Shown: one piece after another, positions 40,773 to 48,314 of the stretch
How the letters are laid out: every line of letters starts with the position of its first letter
Numbering within the stretch: position 1 is the first letter of the stretch
Source of the DNA: DASUUI01 sp964577965
GTDB taxonomy: Bacteria; Gemmatimonadota; Gemmatimonadetes; Gemmatimonadales; Gemmatimonadaceae
DNA length: 48,314 nucleotides
Direction: 5' to 3'
Assembly (NCBI GenBank): GCA_964577965.1
Contig: CAZOAT010000012.1
Coordinates: forward strand, 1 to 48,314
Translations under genes and position numbers: made by a program
The notes under the pieces: generated by a model
Told to the model about the DNA's origin: nothing
Databases searched by the model: none
What the model saw: only the letters and a program-made list of their open reading frames with translations

Positions 40773-41976
40773 CGAAGGGACGCTATACGCGTACGTGGAG
40801 GGCCAGCTTCCAGTTGACGGGCACTCGCGCGTGGATGCGCACCTCTCAGCCTGTGCGGAATGTGCCGCGATGGTCGCGGAGGCGCGCGGACTGATCGCGG
40901 CTGCGTCCGGGATCATCGGGGCTCTGGATGATGTTCCGGTGAACGTCGTTCCGCGCCGCAGGGCGCGGCGGCTGCCTCCGTGGATTGCCGCGGCTGCTGT
41001 CCTCGTGCTGGCAGCGGGGGTGTCGACCGTCGTCATTCGGGAGGGAGTTGATTCCCACCCGGATGCGCTGTCGGGGACCTCCGACACAAGGGAGGCGCGG
41101 CTGCAAAGCGATGTCCAGGCGCCGGCATCAGCGATCAGCGACATTGTCTCGACGGAGCGGGTCGTGGTCGGTGAGGGTGCTGTCGAGGAAGGCGCTGTCG
41201 AGCGGCGTGCTTCGGCTGCGGGTAAGACCGAGAGGAGTGTGGCTCGCGCCACAACAGCGCGGGAACCTCAGGAAGTCCGGCGGCAGACGGAGGATCGTCG
41301 AGAGGAAGCTCTCGCATTCACCGTTGGACGCGAGCGACGGGGCGCCGCTTCCGCCGCCGTGCCCACCACCACTCCCACTTCCGCCCCCGCCAGCACCACC
41401 GCGCCCGCCGCCGCCCGCGACCTCTCGTCCGGCCAGCAGGTGGCGACCATCACTGGACGTGTGATCACTGAGGAGGGTCAACCCCTCAGGAGCGCGAACG
41501 TGTTCATCGACGAGCTGAACATCTCGGTCGCCACGGACACAAGCGGGATCTATTCACTCACTGTTCCCTCGAGCCGATTGCAGGGACAGGCGGCGATGGT
41601 TCGCGCGCGAGCGATCGGCTATGCACCGCAGTCGCAGCGGATCGCGATGGCTCCCGGAACGCAGACCGCCGACTTCGAGCTCCGACAGGAGGTTACGCAG
41701 CTGAGTGAGGTGGTCACGACCAGTTCCACAACCGCGGACGCGTCGCGGGCGAGCGCTCCGCTGAGGACGATCCGGTATGAGGTATCGGCAGGAACAATCA
41801 TCGAGCTTCGGGAGTTCCATGCCGTCGTGCGCATCCCACCCGCAGGGCCGGAGGTGAGCGAATACCGCTGGAGCGATTCAGCCGGCACCCGCCGGTATGT
41901 TCTGAGTGGCCGCATGTCGGTCGCTGAGCTGGAGCGGCTCGCGAGACGGCTCGGTGAGCTCCGAGTGGTTCGCTGA
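40753..41976 (+). CDS. Membrane anti-sigma factor with periplasmic carboxypeptidase-regulatory-like domain
   Basis: 407 residues; the GTG start overlaps the sigma gene. A cytoplasmic zinc-finger anti-sigma domain has HLSACAEC (H30, C34, C37). A transmembrane helix lies at about 75-93. A long Ala/Thr/Pro-rich linker follows, then a CarboxypepD_reg-like beta-sandwich (about 235-315: TITGRVITEEGQPL, TDTSGIYSLTVP). A C-terminal segment of about 70 residues contains EYRWSDSAGTRRYVLSG. The TQLSEVV motif recalls the VIT protein, and the last 70 residues match the next gene. It should sequester the ECF sigma until an envelope signal arrives. The cleavage mechanism is unknown. Confidence 0.87.
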   Translation: MDTKHPDEGTLYAYVEGQLPVDGHSRVDAHLSACAECAAMVAEARGLIAAASGIIGALDDVPVNVVPRRRARRLPPWIAAAAVLVLAAGVSTVVIREGVDSHPDALSGTSDTREARLQSDVQAPASAISDIVSTERVVVGEGAVEEGAVERRASAAGKTERSVARATTAREPQEVRRQTEDRREEALAFTVGRERRGAASAAVPTTTPTSAPASTTAPAAARDLSSGQQVATITGRVITEEGQPLRSANVFIDELNISVATDTSGIYSLTVPSSRLQGQAAMVRARAIGYAPQSQRIAMAPGTQTADFELRQEVTQLSEVVTTSSTTADASRASAPLRTIRYEVSAGTIIELREFHAVVRIPPAGPEVSEYRWSDSAGTRRYVLSGRMSVAELERLARRLGELRVVR

Positions 41977-42095
41977 AGCTGCGCACGTCAGCCTTGTACT
42001 CCTGCGCTCGGCATTAGAGGTTCATTAGCAACATCAGAGCGGGTGCGTTACGGCGAATCGGCAGTGGGTGACCCACGCAACGAACGGGTGGTGGC

Positions 42096-43763
42096 GTGGG
42101 CTCGAATAGAGACATGATCCAGGCGTTCGTGAGCGGCCAACTTTCAGACGCCGATCACGATCTCATGTCGCACCACATCTCCGCATGCCAGGAGTGCGCG
42201 GCAGCTGTGGCCGCAGAGCGCGTTGTGAGAGCCGAGATGACAAAGCTGACCGCCAGCGCGGATACACCACCCGCTCCCGCGGCAGTTTTGGGCGAGCCAC
42301 CAGTAGTGAGCCTCCCCTCGGCACTCTCCACCGACACGGTGGTTCCGGTTGCCGGGCAGGTGATCGATTCCGGTTCAGCTCCCGTTTCAGGCGGCGCGGA
42401 CGTGCCGGCCGGCTTAGTGGTTCAGTCCGGCGATCTGAGCGTGCCGCCGGTTCCTGAGCTTCAGCTCGACTTCATTCTCGACCGAACCTCAGAAGGCGCC
42501 GGGCTGCTCCTGCATCATGAAACTTTGCGGGAAGTCGCGCTCGATCAGCTTCCCCCTGCTCCGGCTCACTCGGGACGACGGTCGCAACGTGAGGAGGATA
42601 GCGAAGCGGGCGCCGGGACTGAGATTGCGCGTGCCGGCTATTCGGACGACATGGAGGTTGCGGCGGCGACGATGGCAGGGGTTGCGGACAGCGTGGCACA
42701 CGCAGCGGCAGCCCTCGCGAGCAGCGGACCGCCGGAGCCGCTCGAGGCGGAGGTTCAGAAGCCCGTGACAGTCGAAGCGGCTGCTGAAACGGTGGAGACT
42801 GAGCCGATGCCAGTCGAAGTGGCACCGGTCGTCGAGATATTCGAGCCCGTCCTGAGGGAGGACACCGCTATCATCGAGGTGCAGGTGTCCTCCGCGGTCG
42901 AGGCAGGGATGGCTTCAGAGGACCAGCAGCCCGTACACCGAGAGGGGGCGATTCCCGAGGATTCGCATCCTGTGCAGGCAAAGACTGCGGCTGTCATCGC
43001 GCCCGCGGCTCCTGCCGTCCGTGCAGGAGGTGGACTTCTGCGCTGGAGCGCCGCCGCGGCCCTCCTGGTGATCGCGGTCGTGGCGGCGTATGCGGCGACG
43101 CAGGTCCGCTCTCCCCCCGTGGCGAACGCGGCCGCGCCGGATCGTGTGGAAGCGGTCCGCGATTCTGAGTTGCAGTGGCTGACGACGCCGTCCGTGCTGA
43201 CGCCGATCCTCGATGCGGCCGTGTACAGTCGTGTCCTGGATGCAACGCCTGTTGTAGACTCTCTCGCCGACTCGCTCGATGCTGATATCGGTTACGACCC
43301 ATTTGCCGGAGAGATAATCGGCAAGCCGACCGCGCCTCCGGCGGTCGCAGCAGGCGCGCAGTCGACGCGCAGCGCGGGTGCGCTGGACATGCTTCCACAG
43401 ACTGTGAGTGACCCGCCGGACATTGACGGTGGTCAGGGCAGCCAGCTGCCGGGGGAGGTGCTGCCGGAGGTCGTGACGGGGAACGCACCGGCAAGTACCA
43501 CCGCCCGAGGGAGTGCCGTCGTTATCTCAGGCGTGCCGGCTACTTCACGACTGTTGCGGACGACGACGCACTGGCTGCGACCTGATGTGGCCTATGTGCT
43601 GAGGGAGTACGATGCGTCGGCGGCTGAGCCTGCTCCGGGCGCGGGTGTGAACGAGTACCGCTGGAGTGACGAGGCGGGATCGCGCCTTTACGTGCTCAGC
43701 GGCCCAGTGGACGTAGCAGAGCTTCGTGCTTATGCCCGTAGCTTACAGACCCAGGGGCGCTAA
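42096..43763 (+). CDS. Second zinc-finger anti-sigma-like membrane protein, same C-terminal domain
   Basis: 555 residues from GTG 42096 (ATG 42114 possible). The N-terminal zinc finger HHISACQEC (H27, C31, C34) is followed by a very long acidic Pro/Ala/Glu/Val-rich region (about 45-305), a single membrane helix (about 316-336) and a periplasmic part. The end carries NEYRWSDEAGSRLYVLSG and VDVAELRAYARSL, matching the first anti-sigma protein. No second sigma gene accompanies it. It may compete for the same sigma or act as a co-sensor (inference). The 119-base gap before it shows no clear promoter. Confidence 0.78.
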   Translation: MGSNRDMIQAFVSGQLSDADHDLMSHHISACQECAAAVAAERVVRAEMTKLTASADTPPAPAAVLGEPPVVSLPSALSTDTVVPVAGQVIDSGSAPVSGGADVPAGLVVQSGDLSVPPVPELQLDFILDRTSEGAGLLLHHETLREVALDQLPPAPAHSGRRSQREEDSEAGAGTEIARAGYSDDMEVAAATMAGVADSVAHAAAALASSGPPEPLEAEVQKPVTVEAAAETVETEPMPVEVAPVVEIFEPVLREDTAIIEVQVSSAVEAGMASEDQQPVHREGAIPEDSHPVQAKTAAVIAPAAPAVRAGGGLLRWSAAAALLVIAVVAAYAATQVRSPPVANAAAPDRVEAVRDSELQWLTTPSVLTPILDAAVYSRVLDATPVVDSLADSLDADIGYDPFAGEIIGKPTAPPAVAAGAQSTRSAGALDMLPQTVSDPPDIDGGQGSQLPGEVLPEVVTGNAPASTTARGSAVVISGVPATSRLLRTTTHWLRPDVAYVLREYDASAAEPAPGAGVNEYRWSDEAGSRLYVLSGPVDVAELRAYARSLQTQGR

Positions 43764-43812
43764 CGGCGCATCGCATCTGGACAGGCGCCGGGCCCGAACC
43801 AGCGGAGCAGCA

Positions 43813-44130
43813 ATGATCATCTACGAGGTAAGCGGTACGGTAAAGCGTGAACTTGTGCCGGAGTACGAGCGGTACATGCGTGAGCGACACATTCCCGATG
43901 TTCTTGCAACCGGGTCGTTCAGCGCGGCAGCGATCGTACGAGCCGGTGAGAACATGTATCGCATCCTCTACGAGTGTGCGGACGATGCGACGCTGCAGGA
44001 GTACCTGAACGAGCACGCACCGTCGCTTCGTGCTGACTTCGCAATGCATTTTCCTACCGGCGTCGAACTGTCGCGCGAGGTCTGGCGTGTGCTGGAGCGG
44101 TGGGCGCCCGACCACGCGGAGGGCAGCTGA
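43813..44130 (+). CDS. DUF4286 family protein
   Basis: 105 residues from ATG 43813 with GGAG five bases before it. MIIYEVSGTVKRELVPEYE, HIPDVLATGSF and YLNEHAPSLRADF are characteristic of DUF4286, a small dimeric ferredoxin-like (alpha/beta barrel-type) family of unknown function. No signal peptide. It lies 49 bases after the second anti-sigma gene and is probably the last member of that operon. Confidence 0.82.
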   Translation: MIIYEVSGTVKRELVPEYERYMRERHIPDVLATGSFSAAAIVRAGENMYRILYECADDATLQEYLNEHAPSLRADFAMHFPTGVELSREVWRVLERWAPDHAEGS

Positions 44131-44221
44131 CGCTCAAGCCGCTAGAGCGGCCGCGGTTCGGTATCCGAGTGTTTTCCACCCCGCGTGTGAGCGCGTACGG
44201 GAAAACCTGTACAAATAATCA

Positions 44222-44490
44222 GGGAATTCGCGGATGGTATGCGACTCACAGCGCGAGTAACTTGCCGGTGCGTTCGTGAGACGGAATTCCCGAACGTAAG
44301 TCCTCCCGGCGGGACGCCGCCAAGAGGAAGTGTGTCAGGATTCGACCCTGGCATACAGGTTGTGAGGTCGCTGGACACAATCGAGCCCCGTGAGAGCGGG
44401 AAACCTGAGTCGACCGTCCGACGAGGGTAAGGGTACCGACCGGCTACGAAAGTAAAGTAGTGACGAAACGGCTCGGATACCCGCCAGCGG
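44222..44490 (+). ncRNA. Structured non-coding RNA, HEARO/IscB omega-RNA-like, without a nuclease gene
   Basis: The 427 bases from 44131 to 44557 hold no plausible gene but are rich in pairing. Helices: GGGAATTC/GAATTCCC (44222-44229/44284-44291) enclosing CTCAC/GTGAG (44245/44276); TCCTC/GAGGA (44301/44324) enclosing GGCG/CGCC; CAGG/CCTG (44336-44350); CAGG/CCTG (44356/44404); TTGTG/CACAA (44360-44364/44376-44380), whose loop GGTCG (44366-44370) pairs with CGACC (44411-44415), forming a pseudoknot; CCCG/CGGG (44387/44397); GGGTA/TACCC (44431/44478) enclosing CTAC/GTAG. Single-stranded motifs such as CGAGGGTAAGGG and AGTAGTGACGAAAC resemble, from memory, HEARO RNAs, the guide scaffolds of IscB nucleases. 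Boundaries are approximate and the assignment is tentative; a leader riboregulator of the USP gene is the alternative. Confidence 0.5.
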
Positions 44491-44497
44491 ATGAGGG

Positions 44498-44546
44498 CCT
44501 CCGGATCTGGAACCGCTAATTCCAGATGCGGAGGTTCTCTGATTTT
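44498..44546 (+). terminator. Terminator-like hairpin closing the structured RNA
   Basis: CCTCCGGATCTGGAA (44498-44512) pairs with TTCCAGATGCGGAGG (44520-44534) at 14 of 15 positions around a 7-base loop, followed by the T-rich TTCTCTGATTTT. It lies just before the USP ribosome-binding site, so it can end the RNA or act as an attenuator. Confidence 0.65.
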
Positions 44547-44557
44547 CGGGAGGCTCG

Positions 44558-45427
44558 ATGCAGCTTCAGAGAGTCGTTATTGGCGTGGATTTCAGCGATG
44601 CGTCGTGCGCGTGTGCCCGGTGGACGGTGCACCACTTTGCCCGCGGCGCGCGTGTGACTCTGGTACACGTGCTCGGTGGAGCTCCCGACAGTGTTGCCAC
44701 GCCGGCAGTAGCTGCGCACGAACTGGCCGCACGCAGGTGTTCTGAACTCCGCGGCGAGCTGCCTGCTCAAGACGTGGAGGTAGAAATCATCGACGGCCCC
44801 GTACCAGAGGGGATCGCGCGCGTCGCCCGTCACACGGAGGCCGATCTCATAGCCATCGGAAAGCACGGGGCCGGAGAGGGCGCAGCAAGAGGCGTCGGCA
44901 GCGTTGCGGAGCAACTCATCCTTCAGCCGATGGTTCCGGTGCTCCTCGGAACCGGGATCCGGGAAGGTCCTCCACACAGCATTCTGGCGGCCATCGGCGA
45001 CGACGCATCGAAGGTCGACGTGGTCCGCTGGGCGCGCTGGATGAGCGATCACTTCGAGGCGGCGTGCGTCGCGCTGTCGGTCGTCGGTTCAGAGCTCCGT
45101 ACGCACCTTATCTCGATGGCCGGTCTCGCGGCGCGCGGAGGTGGCGTTTCAGGTCTGGAGTTTCAGGAGCGGGAGACGGAGATCACGGACGGCTGGATCG
45201 CAGAGTTGAGCTCCATGGGCAGCTTTCCAGAGACCAGCCTGGGAATGGCCGAACGGAGTCACACCGTGAACGAGGTAGTAGCAGCTGCCGAGCGGCTCCA
45301 CAGCGATCTGATTGTCCTCGGTAGCCGGCAAGCGGTTGAGGGCGCGGCGCCAGGCGTGAGCGTCGCCTGTGGGGTTGCCGGGCGGACCGCCTGTCCGGTC
45401 TTCATCGTGAAACCAGAGGCGGGTTAA
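44558..45427 (+). CDS. Universal stress protein, two UspA domains
   Basis: 289 residues; GGGAGG lies four bases before the ATG. Domain 1 (about 1-135) starts VVIGVDFSDAS and has DLIAIGKHGAGEGAARGVG at the nucleotide loop. Domain 2 (about 140-285) ends with LIVLGSRQAVEG and CPVFIVKP. The second loop departs from the G-2x-G-9x-G(S/T) ATP signature, so that half may not bind nucleotide. It sits between the structured RNA/terminator and a cation ATPase whose start is 63 bases away; the ATPase is followed by another USP. Confidence 0.88.
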   Translation: MQLQRVVIGVDFSDASCACARWTVHHFARGARVTLVHVLGGAPDSVATPAVAAHELAARRCSELRGELPAQDVEVEIIDGPVPEGIARVARHTEADLIAIGKHGAGEGAARGVGSVAEQLILQPMVPVLLGTGIREGPPHSILAAIGDDASKVDVVRWARWMSDHFEAACVALSVVGSELRTHLISMAGLAARGGGVSGLEFQERETEITDGWIAELSSMGSFPETSLGMAERSHTVNEVVAAAERLHSDLIVLGSRQAVEGAAPGVSVACGVAGRTACPVFIVKPEAG

Positions 45428-45490
45428 AGGGGCGACGCCCCGGGGCTATTAATTCCGCATGCCCCGGACACGCACGAAGACGAAGCGACA

Positions 45491-47624
45491 GTGAATACCG
45501 CTGCTGCGGGCCGGGGCGCCCCTGATGAGCAGGACACACAGTGGCACACGGTCGATGTTGCAGCCGCGGCTGAACTGCTGGAGAGCAGCGCTGACGGCCT
45601 GTCGTCTCAGGACGCCAAAGCACGCCTGCAGCGCTATGGGCCGAACGAGATCGAGGTCGAGCGCGAGGTTCCCTGGTGGTCGCTGCTGATCCACCAGTTC
45701 CGCGATCCCCTCATCTACATCCTTTTGATCGCCGGTGCTGCTACACTGGCACTCCGTGACTACACGGACAGCGGCGTCATTTTCGCCGTCGTCCTGATCA
45801 ACGCCGCCGTTGGATTCATTCAGGAGTTCCGGGCGCGGGCAGCGATGCGCGCCCTGGCGGGTTTGAGTGCGCCGAAAGCGGAAGTGCTGCGCGACGGTGA
45901 TACGGAGACGATCGAAGGTCGCGACCTCGTTCCTGGTGATGTCGTGCTGCTCGCCTCCGGAGCCCATGTGCCGGCCGACCTCCGACTGCTGAAGGCGAGG
46001 GATCTGGAAGTCGACGAGTCGGCTCTTACGGGAGAATCGGTCGCTTCCCGCAAGACAGTTGACCCGCTCGAGGCCGAAAATCTTGTCGCCGGCGATCAGA
46101 CGAACATCGCCTTTGCCGGAACGACGGTCACGCGCGGCCGGGGACGCGGCCTGGTCGTGCGGACGGGCGCGCAGTCCGAGGTCGGACGGATCGCCNNNNN
46201 NNNNNNNNNNNNNNNNNNNNNNNNNNNNNNNNNNNNNNNNNNNNNNNNNNNNNNNNNNNNNNNNNNNNNNNNNNNNNNNNNNNNNNNNNNNNNNNGGCGA
46301 GCTCGTGCTCATGCTGAAGGGGGCGCCGGAGGTCGTGCTGCCCCGTTGCGATCGCATGTTGACCGGCGACGGCAGTGAACGGCGGATCGATGCAGAGGGA
46401 GTGAAGTCGGCTGCCGAAGAGCTGGCGCATAGAGGGCTTCGAGTGCTCGCGCTGGCCTACGCCAACGACGCGCCGCGGGAGATTGATGAAAATGCGCTGG
46501 AGGATGGGTTGATCCTCGCCGGTCTCGCAGGGATGGAGGATCCTCTGCGTGCTGAATCGTTCGCGGCGGTGGAGGCCGCGCATGAGGCGGGGATCCGCGT
46601 GCTGATGATCACCGGAGATCATGTCGAGACTGCGCAGGCTATCGGAGAGCAGGTTGGTCTCAGCATGGAGCACGGTGCTCTGTCCGGGCAGGATATCAAC
46701 TCGATGTCCGACGAACAGCTGGACGATGCGGTGGCCCGGATTGACGTATTTGCGCGAGTTGCGCCGGAGCACAAACTGCGGATCGTGGAGCGCCTGAAGG
46801 CCGCAAACGAGGTTGTGGCGGTCACAGGTGACGGCGTGAATGACGCACCAGCCTTGCGGGCCGCCCACATTGGGGTTGCAATGGGCGCGAGCGGAACGGA
46901 CGTGGCCAGGGAAGCGGCAGACATGGTGCTCGCGGACGACAACTTCGCCACGATCACGGCGGCGGTCGAAGAGGGCCGGGTGGTGTTCTCCAACATCCGG
47001 AAGGTCACGTTCTTCCTGCTGTCCACGGCGGTAGGCGAGGCGATGGCCATTCTCTTCGCCCTTGCTGCAGGGTGGCCACTGCCGTTCGTCGCAGCACAGA
47101 TACTGTGGATCAATCTGGCTACGAACGGCCTGCAGGATGTGGCCCTGGCGTTCGAACCGGGTGAGCCGGGAATGCTGCAACAGCCGCCTCGGAAACGGTC
47201 TGAAGGTCTGCTAACATGGCGGCTGCTCGAGCGATTGGGGGGAGTAGGAGTCGTTCTGGCCGGTGGCACGCTGGGAATGTTCTGGTGGACGCTGCGCGCA
47301 ACTGAGGATCTGGATCTCGCACGTACTGTGGCAATGACGCAGATGGTTGTATTTCAGTTCTTCCATGTCTTCAATTCACGGTCACTCGACCGTTCGATCT
47401 TCAGCGTGCCTCCATTCTCCAACAAGCCGCTGTTCGCCAGTCTGATAGCGGCAGCTGCTGCGCACGCTGCGGTCCTGCACTGGGCTCCGCTGCAACGGGT
47501 ATTTCGCACAATGCCATTGGATCTGGAGCAGTGGGGCATCATCGTCCTCGTGGGAACCACGGTGGTCATGGGTGGCGAGCTCGACAAGGCAAGGAACAGG
47601 TACCTCCGACGGCTACTCGGCTGA
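45491..47624 (+). CDS. P2-type cation-transporting ATPase (Ca2+/H+ pump family), middle lost in assembly gap
   Basis: Left part (235 residues, GTG start): cation-ATPase N-terminal domain with GLSSQDAKARLQRYGPNEI, first two membrane helices, and A domain with DESALTGES. Right part (442 residues): KGAPE of the nucleotide domain, MITGDH, VTGDGVNDAPAL, then the C-terminal helices including ILWINLATNGLQDVALAFEP. The 100-N gap hides the rest of the actuator-linked helices, the PEGL-type ion site and the DKTGT loop, roughly 200-230 residues by family length, so the gap is larger than 100 bases. The two parts are out of register by one base across the Ns, as expected of a placeholder. The C-terminal set fits P2A-like pumps, but the ion cannot be told. 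Confidence 0.88.
46196..46295. other. Assembly gap, 100 Ns (true missing sequence)
   Basis: Exactly 100 N. Unlike the first gap the flanks share no duplicate, and an essential part of the ATPase is absent. Confidence 0.97.
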
Positions 47625-47646
47625 CGCCTCAACAGGAGTGATTCAG

Positions 47647-48314
47647 GTGATGTCATCACCCGTACTCGTTGGAGTGGACTTTTCCGAAGCATCCGTTGAG
47701 GCGGCACACTGGTCGGCCCGGCATCTGGCACCCGGTGCCCCGATGGTACTGGCGCACGTAGTCCACATTCCCCAGCCTCCCTCTTTTCTGCGTGGGTTGT
47801 ACCCACCTATCGAGCCGGTTCTGGCGGACGCTCAGCGCGGCGCGGAAGTGCGTCTACGCGAACTTATCGATGAGCTGCAGCGCGAGGCCGAGCTCGCAGT
47901 GCGGGTTGGCCGGCCGGACGAGGGGCTCCGGGAACTGGCGAAGCAGATCGGGGCTGGGGTTCTGGTAGTGGGTGCCCGGGGAGAGCGCGGGGGAGTCTGG
48001 CGCCTGTTCGGGAGCACCGCCGAGCGCATCGCGCGCCAGGCACCGTGCGCTCTGCTGCTGGCGCGTGACCTGCCAGCGGGGCCGATGCGCAGGGCGCTGG
48101 TCGCAGTGGACGATTCAGACGCAGCTGGTGAAGTGCTGGACTGGGCCGCGAGATTCAGCGGAGTTGATGCGGAGCAGATTGTGCTGCTGCACGTCGTCTC
48201 CGGCGCGCTGACCGGTGCGGTTCGCATCGGCGCGCACGCGTCAGAAGCGCATGCAGCCGAACAGAAACTGCGCGCGCATTCGGAAGAATGGCTGCGCGGT
48301 CTGGCGAGCGCCGC
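47647..48314 (+). CDS. Universal stress protein, two UspA domains, truncated by window end
   Basis: Open to the end of the window (222 residues seen). GTG 47647 lies eight bases after AGGAG (47634-47638); ATG 47650 is the alternative. Domain 1 has VLVGVDFSEASVEAA and the full nucleotide loop VVGARGERGGVWRLFGSTAERI. Domain 2 begins RRALVAVDDSDAAGEVLDW. It follows the P2-type ATPase by 22 bases and is probably co-transcribed with it. Confidence 0.88.
   Translation, partial: MMSSPVLVGVDFSEASVEAAHWSARHLAPGAPMVLAHVVHIPQPPSFLRGLYPPIEPVLADAQRGAEVRLRELIDELQREAELAVRVGRPDEGLRELAKQIGAGVLVVGARGERGGVWRLFGSTAERIARQAPCALLLARDLPAGPMRRALVAVDDSDAAGEVLDWAARFSGVDAEQIVLLHVVSGALTGAVRIGAHASEAHAAEQKLRAHSEEWLRGLASA

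Noticed and set aside
44222..44490. Group II intron or RNase P/tmRNA as identity of the structured RNA
   Set aside because: No domain V-type hairpin with AGC triad, no intron boundaries or reverse transcriptase, and no RNase P or tmRNA consensus blocks.
45428..45470. GGGGCGACGCCCC hairpin between USP and ATPase genes as terminator
   Set aside because: Tiny loop and no T tract; genes look co-transcribed.
1..48314. CRISPR arrays, tRNA/rRNA genes, insertion sequences, prophage
   Set aside because: None seen: no regularly spaced repeats, no tRNA-like cloverleaf or TTCAAxxC arm that held up, no transposase or integrase motifs.

Overview
The window is about 48 kb of GC-rich, densely coding bacterial chromosome from a draft scaffold with two 100-N gaps. 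I place it tentatively in the Gemmatimonadota or a close relative. The reasons are DUF5335 and DUF4286 proteins, a VIT/vWA protein beside an ECF sigma/anti-sigma set, a GGDEF protein with few other c-di-GMP genes, a plant-type FabI, and frequent GTG/TTG starts. There is no rRNA or tRNA to confirm this. I saw no CRISPR array, transposase or prophage.

Layout. 0.15-5 kb: an operon-like run of a Rieske ring-hydroxylating oxygenase, a secreted M20 peptidase and a lipoprotein-type penicillin-acylase (Ntn hydrolase), then an MBL-fold hydrolase. 5.9-12.8 kb: stress and signalling genes, namely a P1B metal ATPase with a TPCP motif, a double universal stress protein fused to DUF5335, a PAS histidine kinase, a NarL-type sensor that has lost its phosphoacceptor His, its response regulator, and an FMN-binding PNPOx-like protein. 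12.8-18.8 kb: an AI-2E-type permease, an aromatic amino acid decarboxylase-like PLP enzyme interrupted by a spurious gap, a hypothetical protein, a Crp-family regulator and a DsbD divided into two genes. 19-27.2 kb: one giant cyclic beta-glucan synthase (NdvB type). 27.2-37.6 kb, mostly on the minus strand: FAD/Rieske oxidoreductase, KynB-like cyclase, transketolase, ring-cleaving VOC dioxygenase with a coupled small disordered protein, GGDEF protein, FabI, 2H phosphoesterase, PlsC-like acyltransferase and a lytic transglycosylase.

38-44.1 kb holds a cell-envelope signalling cluster: a VIT/vWA protein, an ECF sigma factor, two membrane anti-sigma-like proteins that share an apparently undescribed C-terminal domain, and a DUF4286 protein. 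44.2-44.55 kb is non-coding but highly structured. It holds a roughly 270-nt RNA with a pseudoknot and a terminator-like hairpin that resembles, from memory, HEARO/IscB omega RNAs, although no IscB gene is present in the window. 44.6-48.3 kb: a USP, a P2-type cation ATPase (its middle lost in the second gap) and another USP running off the end.

The common theme is envelope and stress homeostasis: metal and cation ATPases paired with universal stress proteins, periplasmic thiol transfer, osmoregulated glucan synthesis, envelope-stress sigma control and murein turnover. The observations most worth following are the orphan structured RNA (44222-44546), the sigma/double anti-sigma/VIT cluster with its shared domain (37974-44130), the degenerate sensor kinase (10549-11601) and the USP-USP-DUF5335 fusion (7857-9140).
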